A stretch of 14,879 nt of DNA from Sulfuricella sp. (GTDB taxonomy: Bacteria; Pseudomonadota; Gammaproteobacteria; Burkholderiales; Sulfuricellaceae). The stretch spans positions 1 to 14,879 of the forward strand of contig JAUYEK010000011.1 in the NCBI GenBank assembly GCA_030691435.1. The letters run 5' to 3'. The notes beneath the pieces were generated by a model. It was not told the origin of the DNA, made no database searches, and was given only the letters and a program-made list of their open reading frames with translations. Below are positions 1-7,165 of this stretch, one piece after another (position 1 is the first letter of the stretch; every line of letters begins with the position of its first letter). A program made the translations under genes and the position numbers.

Positions 1-1
1 G

Positions 2-547
2 GGCGGCGCAGACCCGTTCTCGATCGAACTGCAGAAACAGCTCGATCCGCGTTACCCGGCCCCGCAGCACATCTGCGAGTTCACCAACGACCTGATCAAG
101 CAGGGCAAGCTCAAGTTCGACAAGAGCCTGAACGACCATAGAATCGTCACTTTCCACGATTCGTGCAACGTGGCTCGCGGTTCGCGCATGGGCGATATTC
201 CGGGCGGACAATTCATTATCCCGCGCGAAGTCATCAAGGCAGTGGTGAATAATTACCACGACATGGCCGAGGAAACCATCGGCGAGAGCACCTTCTGCTG
301 CGGTGGTGGCGGCGGTCTGCTGACCGACGACCTGCTGGAGATCCGCGTCAAGGGCGCGCTGCCGCGCATGGAGGCGTTAAACAACGTGGTTCAGGAGCAC
401 CAGGTCAATTTCCTGGCGCTGATCTGCGCGATCTGCAAGGCGCAGTTCAACAAGGTGGTCCCTTTTTACGGTTTCGATATGAGCATGGTGGGCGGAGTTC
501 ACCAATTGGTGAGTACGGCCATCCTGTTGGAAAACAAAGAAGAGTAA
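2..547 (+). CDS. dsrK: DsrK, 3' part (heterodisulfide-reductase-like Fe-S subunit of DsrMKJOP)
   Basis: The gene is open from the first base, so only the C-terminal 181 residues are present; the family is usually around 500 residues or more. The fragment contains one cysteine-rich CCG domain of the HdrD/GlpC type: Cys55 in HDSCNVARG, CCG at 99-101 in STFCCGGGGG, and the CxxC pair 142/145 in ICAIC. In this family the domain holds the noncubane-type [4Fe-4S] centre that handles disulfides, here presumably the DsrC trisulfide or disulfide on the cytoplasmic face. DsrK pairs with the DsrM membrane cytochrome b, which should lie upstream of the window. The order dsrK-dsrL-dsrJ-dsrO-dsrP that follows confirms the assignment. 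The stop is TAA at 545-547, followed by a palindromic repeat before dsrL. Confidence 0.95.
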   Translation, partial: GGADPFSIELQKQLDPRYPAPQHICEFTNDLIKQGKLKFDKSLNDHRIVTFHDSCNVARGSRMGDIPGGQFIIPREVIKAVVNNYHDMAEETIGESTFCCGGGGGLLTDDLLEIRVKGALPRMEALNNVVQEHQVNFLALICAICKAQFNKVVPFYGFDMSMVGGVHQLVSTAILLENKEE

Positions 548-549
548 TT

Positions 550-601
550 GTAGGAGGCCCGCCTCGGGCCGATAGCATCGCGGCGAGGGCGCCGCTCCCA
601 C
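550..601. repeat. REP-like palindromic repeat between dsrK and dsrL
   Basis: The 78-nt dsrK-dsrL gap contains an imperfect inverted repeat. The left arm begins GTAGGAGGCCCGCCTCGG and the right arm ends GAGGGCGCCGCTCCCAC, around a centre GATAGCATCGC. The right arm read on the other strand begins GTGGGAGCGGC, which resembles the GTGGGAGCGGGC family of proteobacterial REP sequences. It is an interspersed-repeat type by appearance; copy number elsewhere cannot be seen here. As RNA it could form a hairpin that stabilises the dsrK end or attenuates transcription into dsrL. Confidence 0.7.
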
Positions 602-625
602 TTGTGTTTTTTAGGAGATTAGCAA

Positions 626-2656
626 ATGTCAGTTTCACCTGAAGAGATGAACAAGAGTAAATCCCGCAGCTTCCGCCGTTACAAGGATGGACAGAGTGAG
701 TACCGCTCATGGCAGGACAAGATTTTCGACGCTGGCTGGTCGCACAAATGCCCTGAATACGTGCTGAGTACGCCGCCCTGTCAAGGCAGTTGCCCGTCCG
801 GCCACGATGTGCGTGGCTGGCTCAACATCGTGCGCGGCATCGAGAAAGCGCCACTTGGCGCAGATGGCAAGCCCAGCATGTCCTGGCAGGAATACGCCTG
901 GCGTCGGATGACCGAAGCCAACCCGTTTCCGGCAATCATGGGTCGGGTATGTCCGGCGCCGTGCCAGGGTGGGTGCAACCGTAGCGAGGTCGATGAGTTT
1001 GTCGGCATCAATTCGATTGAACACTTTGTCGGCAACTGGGCGATTGAGCATGGACTCGGGTTTGCCAAACCCACTCACAAAACCGGTAAGCGTGTAGCCA
1101 TCATCGGTGGCGGCGTGGGCGGCCTGTCCTGCGCCTATCACTTGATGCGCAAAGGCCATGACTGCGTTGTTTTTGAATCCAGCGACAAACTGGGCGGCAT
1201 GATAAGTTTCGGCCTTCCCGCCTATCGCACGCCGCGTGACATCGTCGATGCCGAGGTGCAGCGTATTCTCGATATGGGGGTGGAAGTCCGGCTCAACACT
1301 CGTGTCGGCAAGGACGTGAGCTTCGCTGATCTGCGGCGCAAATTCGATGCTGTATTCATCGGTATCGGTGCCCAGACGGGCAATGTCCTGGACATTCCCG
1401 GGTCCGATGCGCCGAATTGCACCGACGGCATTTCTTTCCTGCGCGAGTTCAATGAAGGCAAGCTGGATCATGCCGGCAAACGTATCGTCGTCATCGGTGG
1501 CGGCGATACCGCCATGGACGTTGCGGCTGTCGCCCGCCGCCTCGGCAGCTACAACGTGGACGCCGAAACGCTCGGCCATGCCAAAGTGGTCGTCGCCACT
1601 CGCGAAAGCGACAGCCGTCGGGGGTTGGCGCAATGCTTGCGCAGTAGCTCCGAGGTTGTCATTGCCTATCGTCGCCACGTCCAGGAAATGCCGGCCTCCA
1701 AGCACGAACTGGACGCCGTCATTCAGGAAGGTGTTGAAATCCAGTCCTGCGTTGCCCCGGTCTCGGTGGTAAAGGACGCGAATGGTAACGCTGTAGCCTT
1801 ACGGGTGATTCCGGTCGATTGGGTCAACAAAAAGATGATTCCGAAGGAGGGTTCGGAATATAACATCCCCTGCGATCTGATCGTCTCTGCCGTTGGCCAG
1901 TCGGTGAACTGGTCCGGGATGGATGAATTCAAGAATGATCGTGGATTGGCCAAGGTGGACAAGAATTTGCAGGCTGTTGGCCATCCGGGCGTGTTTGTCG
2001 GTGGCGATGCCATCACCCCGTTCCTGCTGACGACTGCGATTGGTCACGGCCGTATCGCGTCTGAAGGCATAGACCACTACCTGAAGGGCGAAGATTTGGG
2101 CAAGCGGCCCAAGGTGGACGTGCATTACTGGGATCTGTTACAGAAGCAAAACGAGTTTGGCAAGACGCCGGAAACATACCGCTCGCGCACCAAGGAAGAT
2201 GTCATCAAGGAGGAAGGCTCCGCCAAGGAAATCGATCTGGGCTTACGCGGTTCCGATACCGCCCAATTTGCGCTGCATAACTTCGAGAATCGCGCCGACA
2301 AATATGTGATGCCATCCAAGGATCTGTTCCTGGGGCATTTCCCGTTCACGCCGCGCAACGAACGCGAGATGCGCGTGATCGACACGGCGAACGTCCTGGG
2401 CAATGAAGAAGAACGCGTCGTGGCGCTCGCCGAGGCGCAAGCGCAGGCGGAAGCCAAACGCTGCATGAGTTGCGGCCTGTGCTTCGAGTGCGACAACTGC
2501 GTGATCTACTGCCCGCAGGGCGCGGTCAAAAAGACGCCGAAAGCGCAAGCGACCACCGGGCGCTACGTGTATACCGACTATGCGAAATGCATCGGTTGCC
2601 ACATCTGCGCCGACGTGTGCCCGACCGGCTACATCAAAATGGGGATGGGCGACTAA
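626..2656 (+). CDS. dsrL: DsrL, NAD(P)H:acceptor oxidoreductase of the dsr pathway
   Basis: A cytoplasmic iron-sulfur flavoprotein of 676 residues, near the usual DsrL length of about 650. It has the GltD-type fold. An N-terminal Fe-S region carries Cys42/52/56 and Cys109/113/117 (GRVCPAPCQGGC). The FAD-binding GGGVGG lies at 161-166 and the pyridine-nucleotide GGGDTAMD at 291-298. A C-terminal pair of ferredoxin-like clusters (Cys613-629 and Cys655/658/661/665) is the DsrL hallmark separating it from plain GltD. In sulfur oxidisers DsrL passes electrons from DsrAB to NAD(P)+. The ATG at 626 is preceded by AGGAG at 613-617. About 35 residues (308-343) between ARRLG and VVIAYRR have no counterpart in typical GltD proteins. 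dsrJ starts 2 nt after the stop. Confidence 0.96.
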   Translation: MSVSPEEMNKSKSRSFRRYKDGQSEYRSWQDKIFDAGWSHKCPEYVLSTPPCQGSCPSGHDVRGWLNIVRGIEKAPLGADGKPSMSWQEYAWRRMTEANPFPAIMGRVCPAPCQGGCNRSEVDEFVGINSIEHFVGNWAIEHGLGFAKPTHKTGKRVAIIGGGVGGLSCAYHLMRKGHDCVVFESSDKLGGMISFGLPAYRTPRDIVDAEVQRILDMGVEVRLNTRVGKDVSFADLRRKFDAVFIGIGAQTGNVLDIPGSDAPNCTDGISFLREFNEGKLDHAGKRIVVIGGGDTAMDVAAVARRLGSYNVDAETLGHAKVVVATRESDSRRGLAQCLRSSSEVVIAYRRHVQEMPASKHELDAVIQEGVEIQSCVAPVSVVKDANGNAVALRVIPVDWVNKKMIPKEGSEYNIPCDLIVSAVGQSVNWSGMDEFKNDRGLAKVDKNLQAVGHPGVFVGGDAITPFLLTTAIGHGRIASEGIDHYLKGEDLGKRPKVDVHYWDLLQKQNEFGKTPETYRSRTKEDVIKEEGSAKEIDLGLRGSDTAQFALHNFENRADKYVMPSKDLFLGHFPFTPRNEREMRVIDTANVLGNEEERVVALAEAQAQAEAKRCMSCGLCFECDNCVIYCPQGAVKKTPKAQATTGRYVYTDYAKCIGCHICADVCPTGYIKMGMGD

Positions 2657-2658
2657 AT

Positions 2659-3129
2659 ATGATCAATCCAGCGAAACGGCGAAGCGTACCGGGATGGCTG
2701 GCCGCTGCCTTGTCTGCCCTGCTTCTGGCTGGGGTCATGCCCGCCACGGCAGCTGAGGAGCACGGCGCGCACGGCGGGCACAAGCTGATCGCGAAGGGTG
2801 ACAAGTGTGTGCGCGACACCGACGAGATGCGTCGCAACCACATGAAGATCCTCAAGCACCAGCGCGACGAGACCATGTACAAGGGGATACGCACCACTCA
2901 GGACAGTCTGAAAAACTGCATTGGGTGTCACGTCAACCCCAAGACCAACAGCGTGGCCAGCAGCAAGGAAGACTTCTGCATGGGCTGTCACACCTACGCC
3001 GCCGTCAAGGTGGATTGCTTCGAGTGTCATTCCAGCAAGCCCAAGGCCGTATCGTCTGTTGCGCCCCCTCCATTGGCGGGCGTGGCTAATACCCCGGTTG
3101 GCAAAAGCATTGTTGAGGGACGCAAATGA
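2659..3129 (+). CDS. dsrJ: DsrJ, periplasmic triheme cytochrome c
   Basis: A 156-residue protein with an N-terminal hydrophobic signal or anchor (about residues 12-31) followed by three CXXCH heme sites: CIGCH 87-91, CMGCH 107-111 and CFECH 120-124. Cys50 in GDKCVRD corresponds to the conserved cysteine that, in studied DsrJ proteins, is a candidate distal heme ligand giving an unusual His/Cys heme. His61 and Met62, and Met73, are available as other distal ligands. The protein belongs to the periplasmic side of DsrMKJOP. The ATG at 2659 is chosen because it lies 2 nt after the dsrL stop and begins a proper signal peptide; the same frame is open upstream only inside dsrL. The end overlaps dsrO by 4 nt (ATGA). 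Confidence 0.95.
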   Translation: MINPAKRRSVPGWLAAALSALLLAGVMPATAAEEHGAHGGHKLIAKGDKCVRDTDEMRRNHMKILKHQRDETMYKGIRTTQDSLKNCIGCHVNPKTNSVASSKEDFCMGCHTYAAVKVDCFECHSSKPKAVSSVAPPPLAGVANTPVGKSIVEGRK

Positions 3130-3863
3130 GTAACATGGACAAAAACCGCAGGCAATTTATCGGTGTCGGCGTGGCTGCCGCCGCAGGGTTGGCGATTGCT
3201 CCCGGCGTGACCTTGCTCGATCTCGCCCATGCGCGTCCCGCCGATCAGGCAGCGGACAGCGCCAAGCGCTGGGGCATGCTGGTCGACACCAACAAATGCG
3301 CGACCGGATGCAACGACTGCGTATCGGCCTGCGGCAAGGAGAACGGCTTTGGCTCAACGGGTCATCCGGAAACCGACCCGCAGTGGATACGCAAGATCGA
3401 ACTGAAGGAAATCAAGAGCGGCAAGACTCATTCACTGCCGATGATGTGCCAGCACTGCGCCAAACCGCCGTGCGTGGACGTGTGTCCGACCGGCGCATCC
3501 TTCAAGCGTGCCGATGGCATTGTGCTGGTGGATCGCCATATCTGCATCGGCTGCCGCTATTGCATGATGGCGTGTCCCTACAAGGCGCGTTCGTTCGTGC
3601 ATGAAGAGACCCACGACCAAAACCCGGACGTGCCGCGCGGCAAGGGCTGCGTCGAGGGCTGCACGATGTGCGTCCACCGTATCGACCGCGACCAGTTGCC
3701 GGCCTGCGTCGAAGCCTGCAAGGCGGCAGGGCACGAAGCAATCCTGTTCGGTGATCTGAATGATGCCAACAGCGAAATTTCCAAGCGCGTCGCCACCTAT
3801 GCCTCCACTCAGGTGCGCGCCGATCTCAACCTGAACACCGGCGTCCGTTACCAGGGGATTTGA
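3126..3863 (+). CDS. dsrO: DsrO, periplasmic four-cluster ferredoxin subunit
   Basis: A 245-residue protein with a twin-arginine signal: NRRQFIG at residues 7-13 and a hydrophobic stretch to about 32, ending in HARPADQA. This indicates Tat export of the folded Fe-S protein. Four [4Fe-4S] motifs of the DmsB/NrfC type follow: Cys58/62/65/69, Cys108/111/116/120, Cys140/143/146/150 and Cys179/182/194/198. DsrO transfers electrons between DsrJ and the membrane quinone module DsrP. Its start overlaps the dsrJ stop by 4 nt, suggesting translational coupling. A second in-frame ATG at 3135 would also preserve the RR motif and is an alternative start. Confidence 0.95.
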   Translation: MSNMDKNRRQFIGVGVAAAAGLAIAPGVTLLDLAHARPADQAADSAKRWGMLVDTNKCATGCNDCVSACGKENGFGSTGHPETDPQWIRKIELKEIKSGKTHSLPMMCQHCAKPPCVDVCPTGASFKRADGIVLVDRHICIGCRYCMMACPYKARSFVHEETHDQNPDVPRGKGCVEGCTMCVHRIDRDQLPACVEACKAAGHEAILFGDLNDANSEISKRVATYASTQVRADLNLNTGVRYQGI

Positions 3864-3868
3864 GTGCC

Positions 3869-5077
3869 ATGAATTACGAAAATTTCCGTCGCGTTGAAGA
3901 ACGTGCGTTTTATGCGCTGGTGGGTGTGCTTGGCCTGATCGTCCTGCTTGGTGCGGGTGCCTGGCACTACATGGAAGAGCACGGCCACATCGTGACCGGC
4001 ATGAGCAACCAGATCGTGTGGGGGGTGCCGCATGTGTTCGCCATTTTCCTGATCGTCGCCGCTTCCGGCGTACTCAACATCGCCTCGATCGGCTCGGTGT
4101 TCGGCAAAACCGTGTACAAGGCGCGTGCGCCTCTCTCCGGTTTGCTGGCGCTGGCCATGCTGGGCGGCGGCCTGGCCGTGCTGATGCTCGACCTGGGTCG
4201 TTCCGACCGCCTGATCATCGCGGCGACGCACTTCAACGCCACGTCGATCTTCGCCTGGAACATTATTCTCTACTCGGGTTTCTTCGGCATCGTCGCGGCT
4301 TATTTGTGGACAATGATGGATCGCCGCATGAAAGGCTATTCCAGGTACGCCGGGTTCTCCGCTTTCATCTGGCGGCTGATTCTCACTACCGGTACCGGCT
4401 CCATCTTCGGTTTCCTGGTGGCGCGCCAGGCCTACGATTCAGCCCTGCTGGCGCCGATGTTCATCGTCATGTCGTTCTCTTACGGGCTGGCGGTATTCCT
4501 CGTGGCGCAGTCGGTGATGTATCGCTGGAACGGCCTGACTCTGGATGCCGCAATCCTGCGCCGCATGAAGAACTTGCTGGCAGTGTTCGTATCCGCCGTG
4601 TTGTATTTCACGCTGGTTTATCACCTGACCAACCTGTATTTCGCCAAGCAGATTGATTTTGAGCGTTTCATCCTGCTCGACGGCGGCATCTACACCACGC
4701 TGTTCTGGCTCGGCCAGGTCGTTATCGGCAGCCTGATCCCGCTGGCGATATTGTTCCACCCGCAGTGGGGCATGCGTAGCGGCGCGGTGTTTTCCTCGGC
4801 GCTGATGATCATTTTCGGCGGTTTTTGCCAGCTTTACGTGTTCATCATCGGCGGCCAGGCTTTCCCGCTCAACCTGTTTCCCGGCATGGAAGCCACCAGC
4901 AGCTTCTTCGACGGACGCATGGCGCATCCATACGCCCCGAGCCTGCCGGAATTCCTGCTCGGCCTGGGCGGCATCGGTATCGCGGCCCTGATTGCCGTGG
5001 TGGCTGTGCGTATATTAAAGTTCCTGCCGCAGGACGACTTCAGCCATTTGGCCAAGGCTGAAGACCTCACCGATTGA
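3869..5077 (+). CDS. dsrP: DsrP, NrfD-like integral membrane quinone-interacting subunit
   Basis: A very hydrophobic 402-residue protein with about ten membrane segments, for example residues near 15-35, 52-75, 92-110 and 125-147, and the last near 365-385. It belongs to the NrfD/PsrC family, which exchanges electrons with quinones and docks a DsrO-type ferredoxin subunit. I chose ATG 3869 (MNYENFRRVEERAF) because CAGGGG at 3852-3857 lies upstream at a usable distance. A TTG at 3860 in the same frame overlaps the dsrO stop and would add only three residues. It ends a tightly packed dsrLJOP block; dsrN follows after an 81-nt gap filled by a palindromic repeat. Confidence 0.95.
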   Translation: MNYENFRRVEERAFYALVGVLGLIVLLGAGAWHYMEEHGHIVTGMSNQIVWGVPHVFAIFLIVAASGVLNIASIGSVFGKTVYKARAPLSGLLALAMLGGGLAVLMLDLGRSDRLIIAATHFNATSIFAWNIILYSGFFGIVAAYLWTMMDRRMKGYSRYAGFSAFIWRLILTTGTGSIFGFLVARQAYDSALLAPMFIVMSFSYGLAVFLVAQSVMYRWNGLTLDAAILRRMKNLLAVFVSAVLYFTLVYHLTNLYFAKQIDFERFILLDGGIYTTLFWLGQVVIGSLIPLAILFHPQWGMRSGAVFSSALMIIFGGFCQLYVFIIGGQAFPLNLFPGMEATSSFFDGRMAHPYAPSLPEFLLGLGGIGIAALIAVVAVRILKFLPQDDFSHLAKAEDLTD

Positions 5078-5082
5078 GTCAG

Positions 5083-5143
5083 GTAGGGTGGGCACGGCCT
5101 TATCGTGCCCACGCGCGTGGGCACAAAAGCGTGCCCACCCTAC
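5083..5143. repeat. Palindromic repeat, GTAGGGTGGGCACG family, copy 1
   Basis: The gap between dsrP and dsrN is almost entirely a nested palindrome. Outer arms GTAGGGTGGGCACG and CGTGCCCACCCTAC (14 bp, perfect) enclose an inner perfect palindrome GTGCCCACGCGCGTGGGCAC. It can fold into one long hairpin or a cruciform. A second copy lies at 7767-7843 after slmA, so the family is repeated in this window. It could partly uncouple dsrN from dsrP transcription. Confidence 0.9.
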
Positions 5144-5158
5144 CGGCTACCCCACCTC

Positions 5159-6754
5159 ATGTCCCGCATACTGATTTCCGCTGCACACAAATCCTCCGGC
5201 AAGACCACCGTCAGCATCGGCCTGTGCGCCGCGCTGAGGAATCGCGGACTGGCGGTGCAACCGTTCAAAAAAGGCCCCGATTACATCGACCCGATGTGGC
5301 TTTCCGTTGCCAGCGGGCGCTCCTGTCGCAACCTCGATTTTTTCATGATGGGCCAGGACGAGATCGTCGCCGAATTCCAGCGCCACTCCGACGGCGCGAA
5401 CCTCAGCCTGATTGAAGGCAACAAGGGCCTGTACGACGGGCTCAACCTCGATGGCAGCAACAGCAATGCCGCGCTGGCTCGCCTGCTGCAGGCTCCGGTG
5501 GTGCTGGTTATCGACGCCCGCGGCATGACGCGCGGAATCGCGCCCTTGATCCTGGGCTACCAGGCCTTCGACCGGAATATCAACATCGCCGGGGTGATAC
5601 TCAATAATCTCGGCGGCGACCGCCACGAGAGCAAGCTGCGCGCCGTGATCGAGCACTATACCGACGTGCCGGTGATCGGCGCGGTGCATCACGATAAGCG
5701 CCTGGAAATCGTGGAGCGCCACCTCGGCCTGATGCCGAGCAACGAAGCCGAAGCGGCGACGCGGCGCGTGAATGAAATTGGCGAGCTGGTCGGGGCGCAA
5801 GTCGATCTCGACAAATTGCTTGAAATCGCCGCCTCTGCGCCGCCGTTGCCTGAACCGCTGGCGGGTTGCCCTCACCTCAATCCTCTCGATCATAGCCAGC
5901 GCCTTTTACCATTGCCCCCTCTCCCTCCGGGAGAGGGTTGGGGAGAGGGAAGTCCGACGGGGGGAAGCAACCCTCATCCCAACCTTCTCCCAAAGGGAGA
6001 AGGGGCAAACGTGGAGGGCGCTTGCTTTGATTTGCTTGGCGACGCTAAAGCCTCGGTTCGTATCGGCTGGGCCAGGGACAAGGCCTTCGGCTTCTACTAT
6101 GCCGACGACCTCGAAGCCTTGCGCGCCGCCGGCGCCGAACTGGTCCCGCTGGATACCCTGCACGACCCGCATCTCCCGGAAGTGGACGGCCTGTTTATCG
6201 GCGGCGGCTTCCCCGAGTTGTTCATGAGCGAACTGGAAGCCAACACCACGCTGCGCGAAGAGATCGGCAGCGCCATCGAGAACGGGATGCCGGTCTACGC
6301 GGAATGCGGCGGACTCATGTACCTGGCGCGCACGCTGACCTGGCATGGCGAAAAGCGCAGCATGGTGGGGGTTATCCCGGGCGATGTGGTGATGCACGAA
6401 AAACCGGTCGGGCGCGGCTATATCCGCCTGGAGGAAACGGGGGCGAATCCATGGCCGACGTTGGCCGGGTCGTCGCCGGTGCCCGAAGTGCGCGGCCACG
6501 AATTCCACTATTCCAGCCTGGACAACCTGGACGCAAGCGGGCTGAAGTATGCTTACGAGGTCAAGCGTGGCCATGGCATAGACGGTCATCACGACGGCAT
6601 CGTCTACAAAAACCTGCTGGCTTCCTATGCGCATCTGCGCAGTCTTGGCGCTTATAACTGGGCCGCCCGTTTCGTTGCCTTCGTGCGCAGCAAGGCGCAA
6701 GGAGCAGACAAGCCGTTGGATGGGAGCGCGCGGCGCCATGAACGCGCCGCCTGA
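5159..6754 (+). CDS. dsrN: DsrN, CobB/CbiA-type a,c-diamide synthase with an inserted repeat
   Basis: A 531-residue glutamine-dependent amidotransferase. Family members amidate cobyrinate or hydrogenobyrinate; DsrN is thought to amidate siroheme for DsrAB. The N-terminal dethiobiotin-synthetase-like ATPase has a P-loop HKSSGKTT at 10-17 and KKGPDYIDP at 37-45. The C-terminal glutaminase domain starts near VRIGWARD (300-307), with nucleophile Cys383 in AECGGL and histidines in GHEFHYS (450) and SYAHLRS. The family is usually about 450-470 residues. The excess lies in the interdomain linker, where residues about 247-292 are encoded by an inverted pair of repeats. I chose ATG 5159 because upstream in-frame codons from GTG 5105 lie inside the palindromic repeat. 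No clear Shine-Dalgarno precedes it. Confidence 0.93.
   Translation: MSRILISAAHKSSGKTTVSIGLCAALRNRGLAVQPFKKGPDYIDPMWLSVASGRSCRNLDFFMMGQDEIVAEFQRHSDGANLSLIEGNKGLYDGLNLDGSNSNAALARLLQAPVVLVIDARGMTRGIAPLILGYQAFDRNINIAGVILNNLGGDRHESKLRAVIEHYTDVPVIGAVHHDKRLEIVERHLGLMPSNEAEAATRRVNEIGELVGAQVDLDKLLEIAASAPPLPEPLAGCPHLNPLDHSQRLLPLPPLPPGEGWGEGSPTGGSNPHPNLLPKGEGANVEGACFDLLGDAKASVRIGWARDKAFGFYYADDLEALRAAGAELVPLDTLHDPHLPEVDGLFIGGGFPELFMSELEANTTLREEIGSAIENGMPVYAECGGLMYLARTLTWHGEKRSMVGVIPGDVVMHEKPVGRGYIRLEETGANPWPTLAGSSPVPEVRGHEFHYSSLDNLDASGLKYAYEVKRGHGIDGHHDGIVYKNLLASYAHLRSLGAYNWAARFVAFVRSKAQGADKPLDGSARRHERAA
5898..6034. repeat. Inverted pair of short palindromes (REPIN-like) inside dsrN
   Basis: Two copies of a roughly 50-65 nt element lie head to head. 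The left copy (5898-5949) reads TTGCCCCCTCTCCC, tip CTCC, GGGAGAGGGTTGGGGAGAGGG. The right copy (5971-6034) is its inverse: CCCTCATCCCAACCTTCTCC, tip, GGGAGAAGGGGCAAAC, then GGCGCTTGCTTTGATTTG. Each copy has its own small stem and the pair forms a larger one, the arrangement of a REP doublet. It is read through in frame and gives NPHPNLLPKGEGAN followed by EGACFDL. A third copy lies at 8336-8402 in an unrelated gene. Confidence 0.88.
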
Positions 6755-6786
6755 TTTGAATTGTTAATATCTAAAGGAGAAAGTCG

Positions 6787-7155
6787 ATGATTACAGTAAC
6801 CGCCAAAGCCGCCGAGCAGATTCAGCAGGCCGCCACCCAAAGCGAATCCGAAGGGATGTTTCTGCGGATTGCCGCTCGTCGCGGCATGAACGGAAGTATC
6901 GAGTACGGCATGGGTTTCGATGAGCAGAGCGAGGAAGACATGACGGTGAATTCCGAGGGAGTTACCGTTCTCGTGTCGCCAGAGCATACGGTGCTGCTGA
7001 ACGGGGCCGTGCTGGATTTCGTCGAACTTGATCCCGGCGACTTCCGCTTCATTTTCATTAACCCCAACGATACCGGCGGATCTTCCTGCGGCACTTCGTC
7101 CGAGGGTGGTGGCGGCGGCGGTGGCTGCGGCGGCTGCGGCGGCGGTTGCCACTAA
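6787..7155 (+). CDS. dsrR: DsrR, A-type carrier (IscA-like) protein with Gly/Cys tail
   Basis: A 122-residue member of the IscA/HesB fold family. AAKAAEQI-like N-terminal helix sequence, FLRIAARRG and the VLDFVELDPGDFRFIFINPN strand region are recognisable. The first of the three IscA cluster cysteines is missing: the site reads RRGMNGSIEY. Loss of these cysteines is a known DsrR trait, where a role in dsr expression or maturation has been proposed. Unusually, the end carries Cys101 (SSCGTS) and a glycine-rich tail with Cys114, Cys117, Cys121 and His122 (GGCGGCGGGCH). AAGGAGA at 6774-6780 is a strong ribosome-binding site 6 nt before the ATG. It lies 32 nt after dsrN and 10 nt before slmA. 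Confidence 0.85.
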   Translation: MITVTAKAAEQIQQAATQSESEGMFLRIAARRGMNGSIEYGMGFDEQSEEDMTVNSEGVTVLVSPEHTVLLNGAVLDFVELDPGDFRFIFINPNDTGGSSCGTSSEGGGGGGGCGGCGGGCH

Positions 7156-7165
7156 AGGGAAAAAC

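Noticed and set aside
5105-5158. GTG at 5105 as the dsrN start
   Set aside because: The added 18 residues would be encoded by the palindromic repeat; the family N-terminus (RILISAAHKSSGKTT) begins right after ATG 5159.
5912-6010. CRISPR-like repeat array in dsrN
   Set aside because: The copies are inverted, imperfect and only two, with no regular spacers or cas genes.
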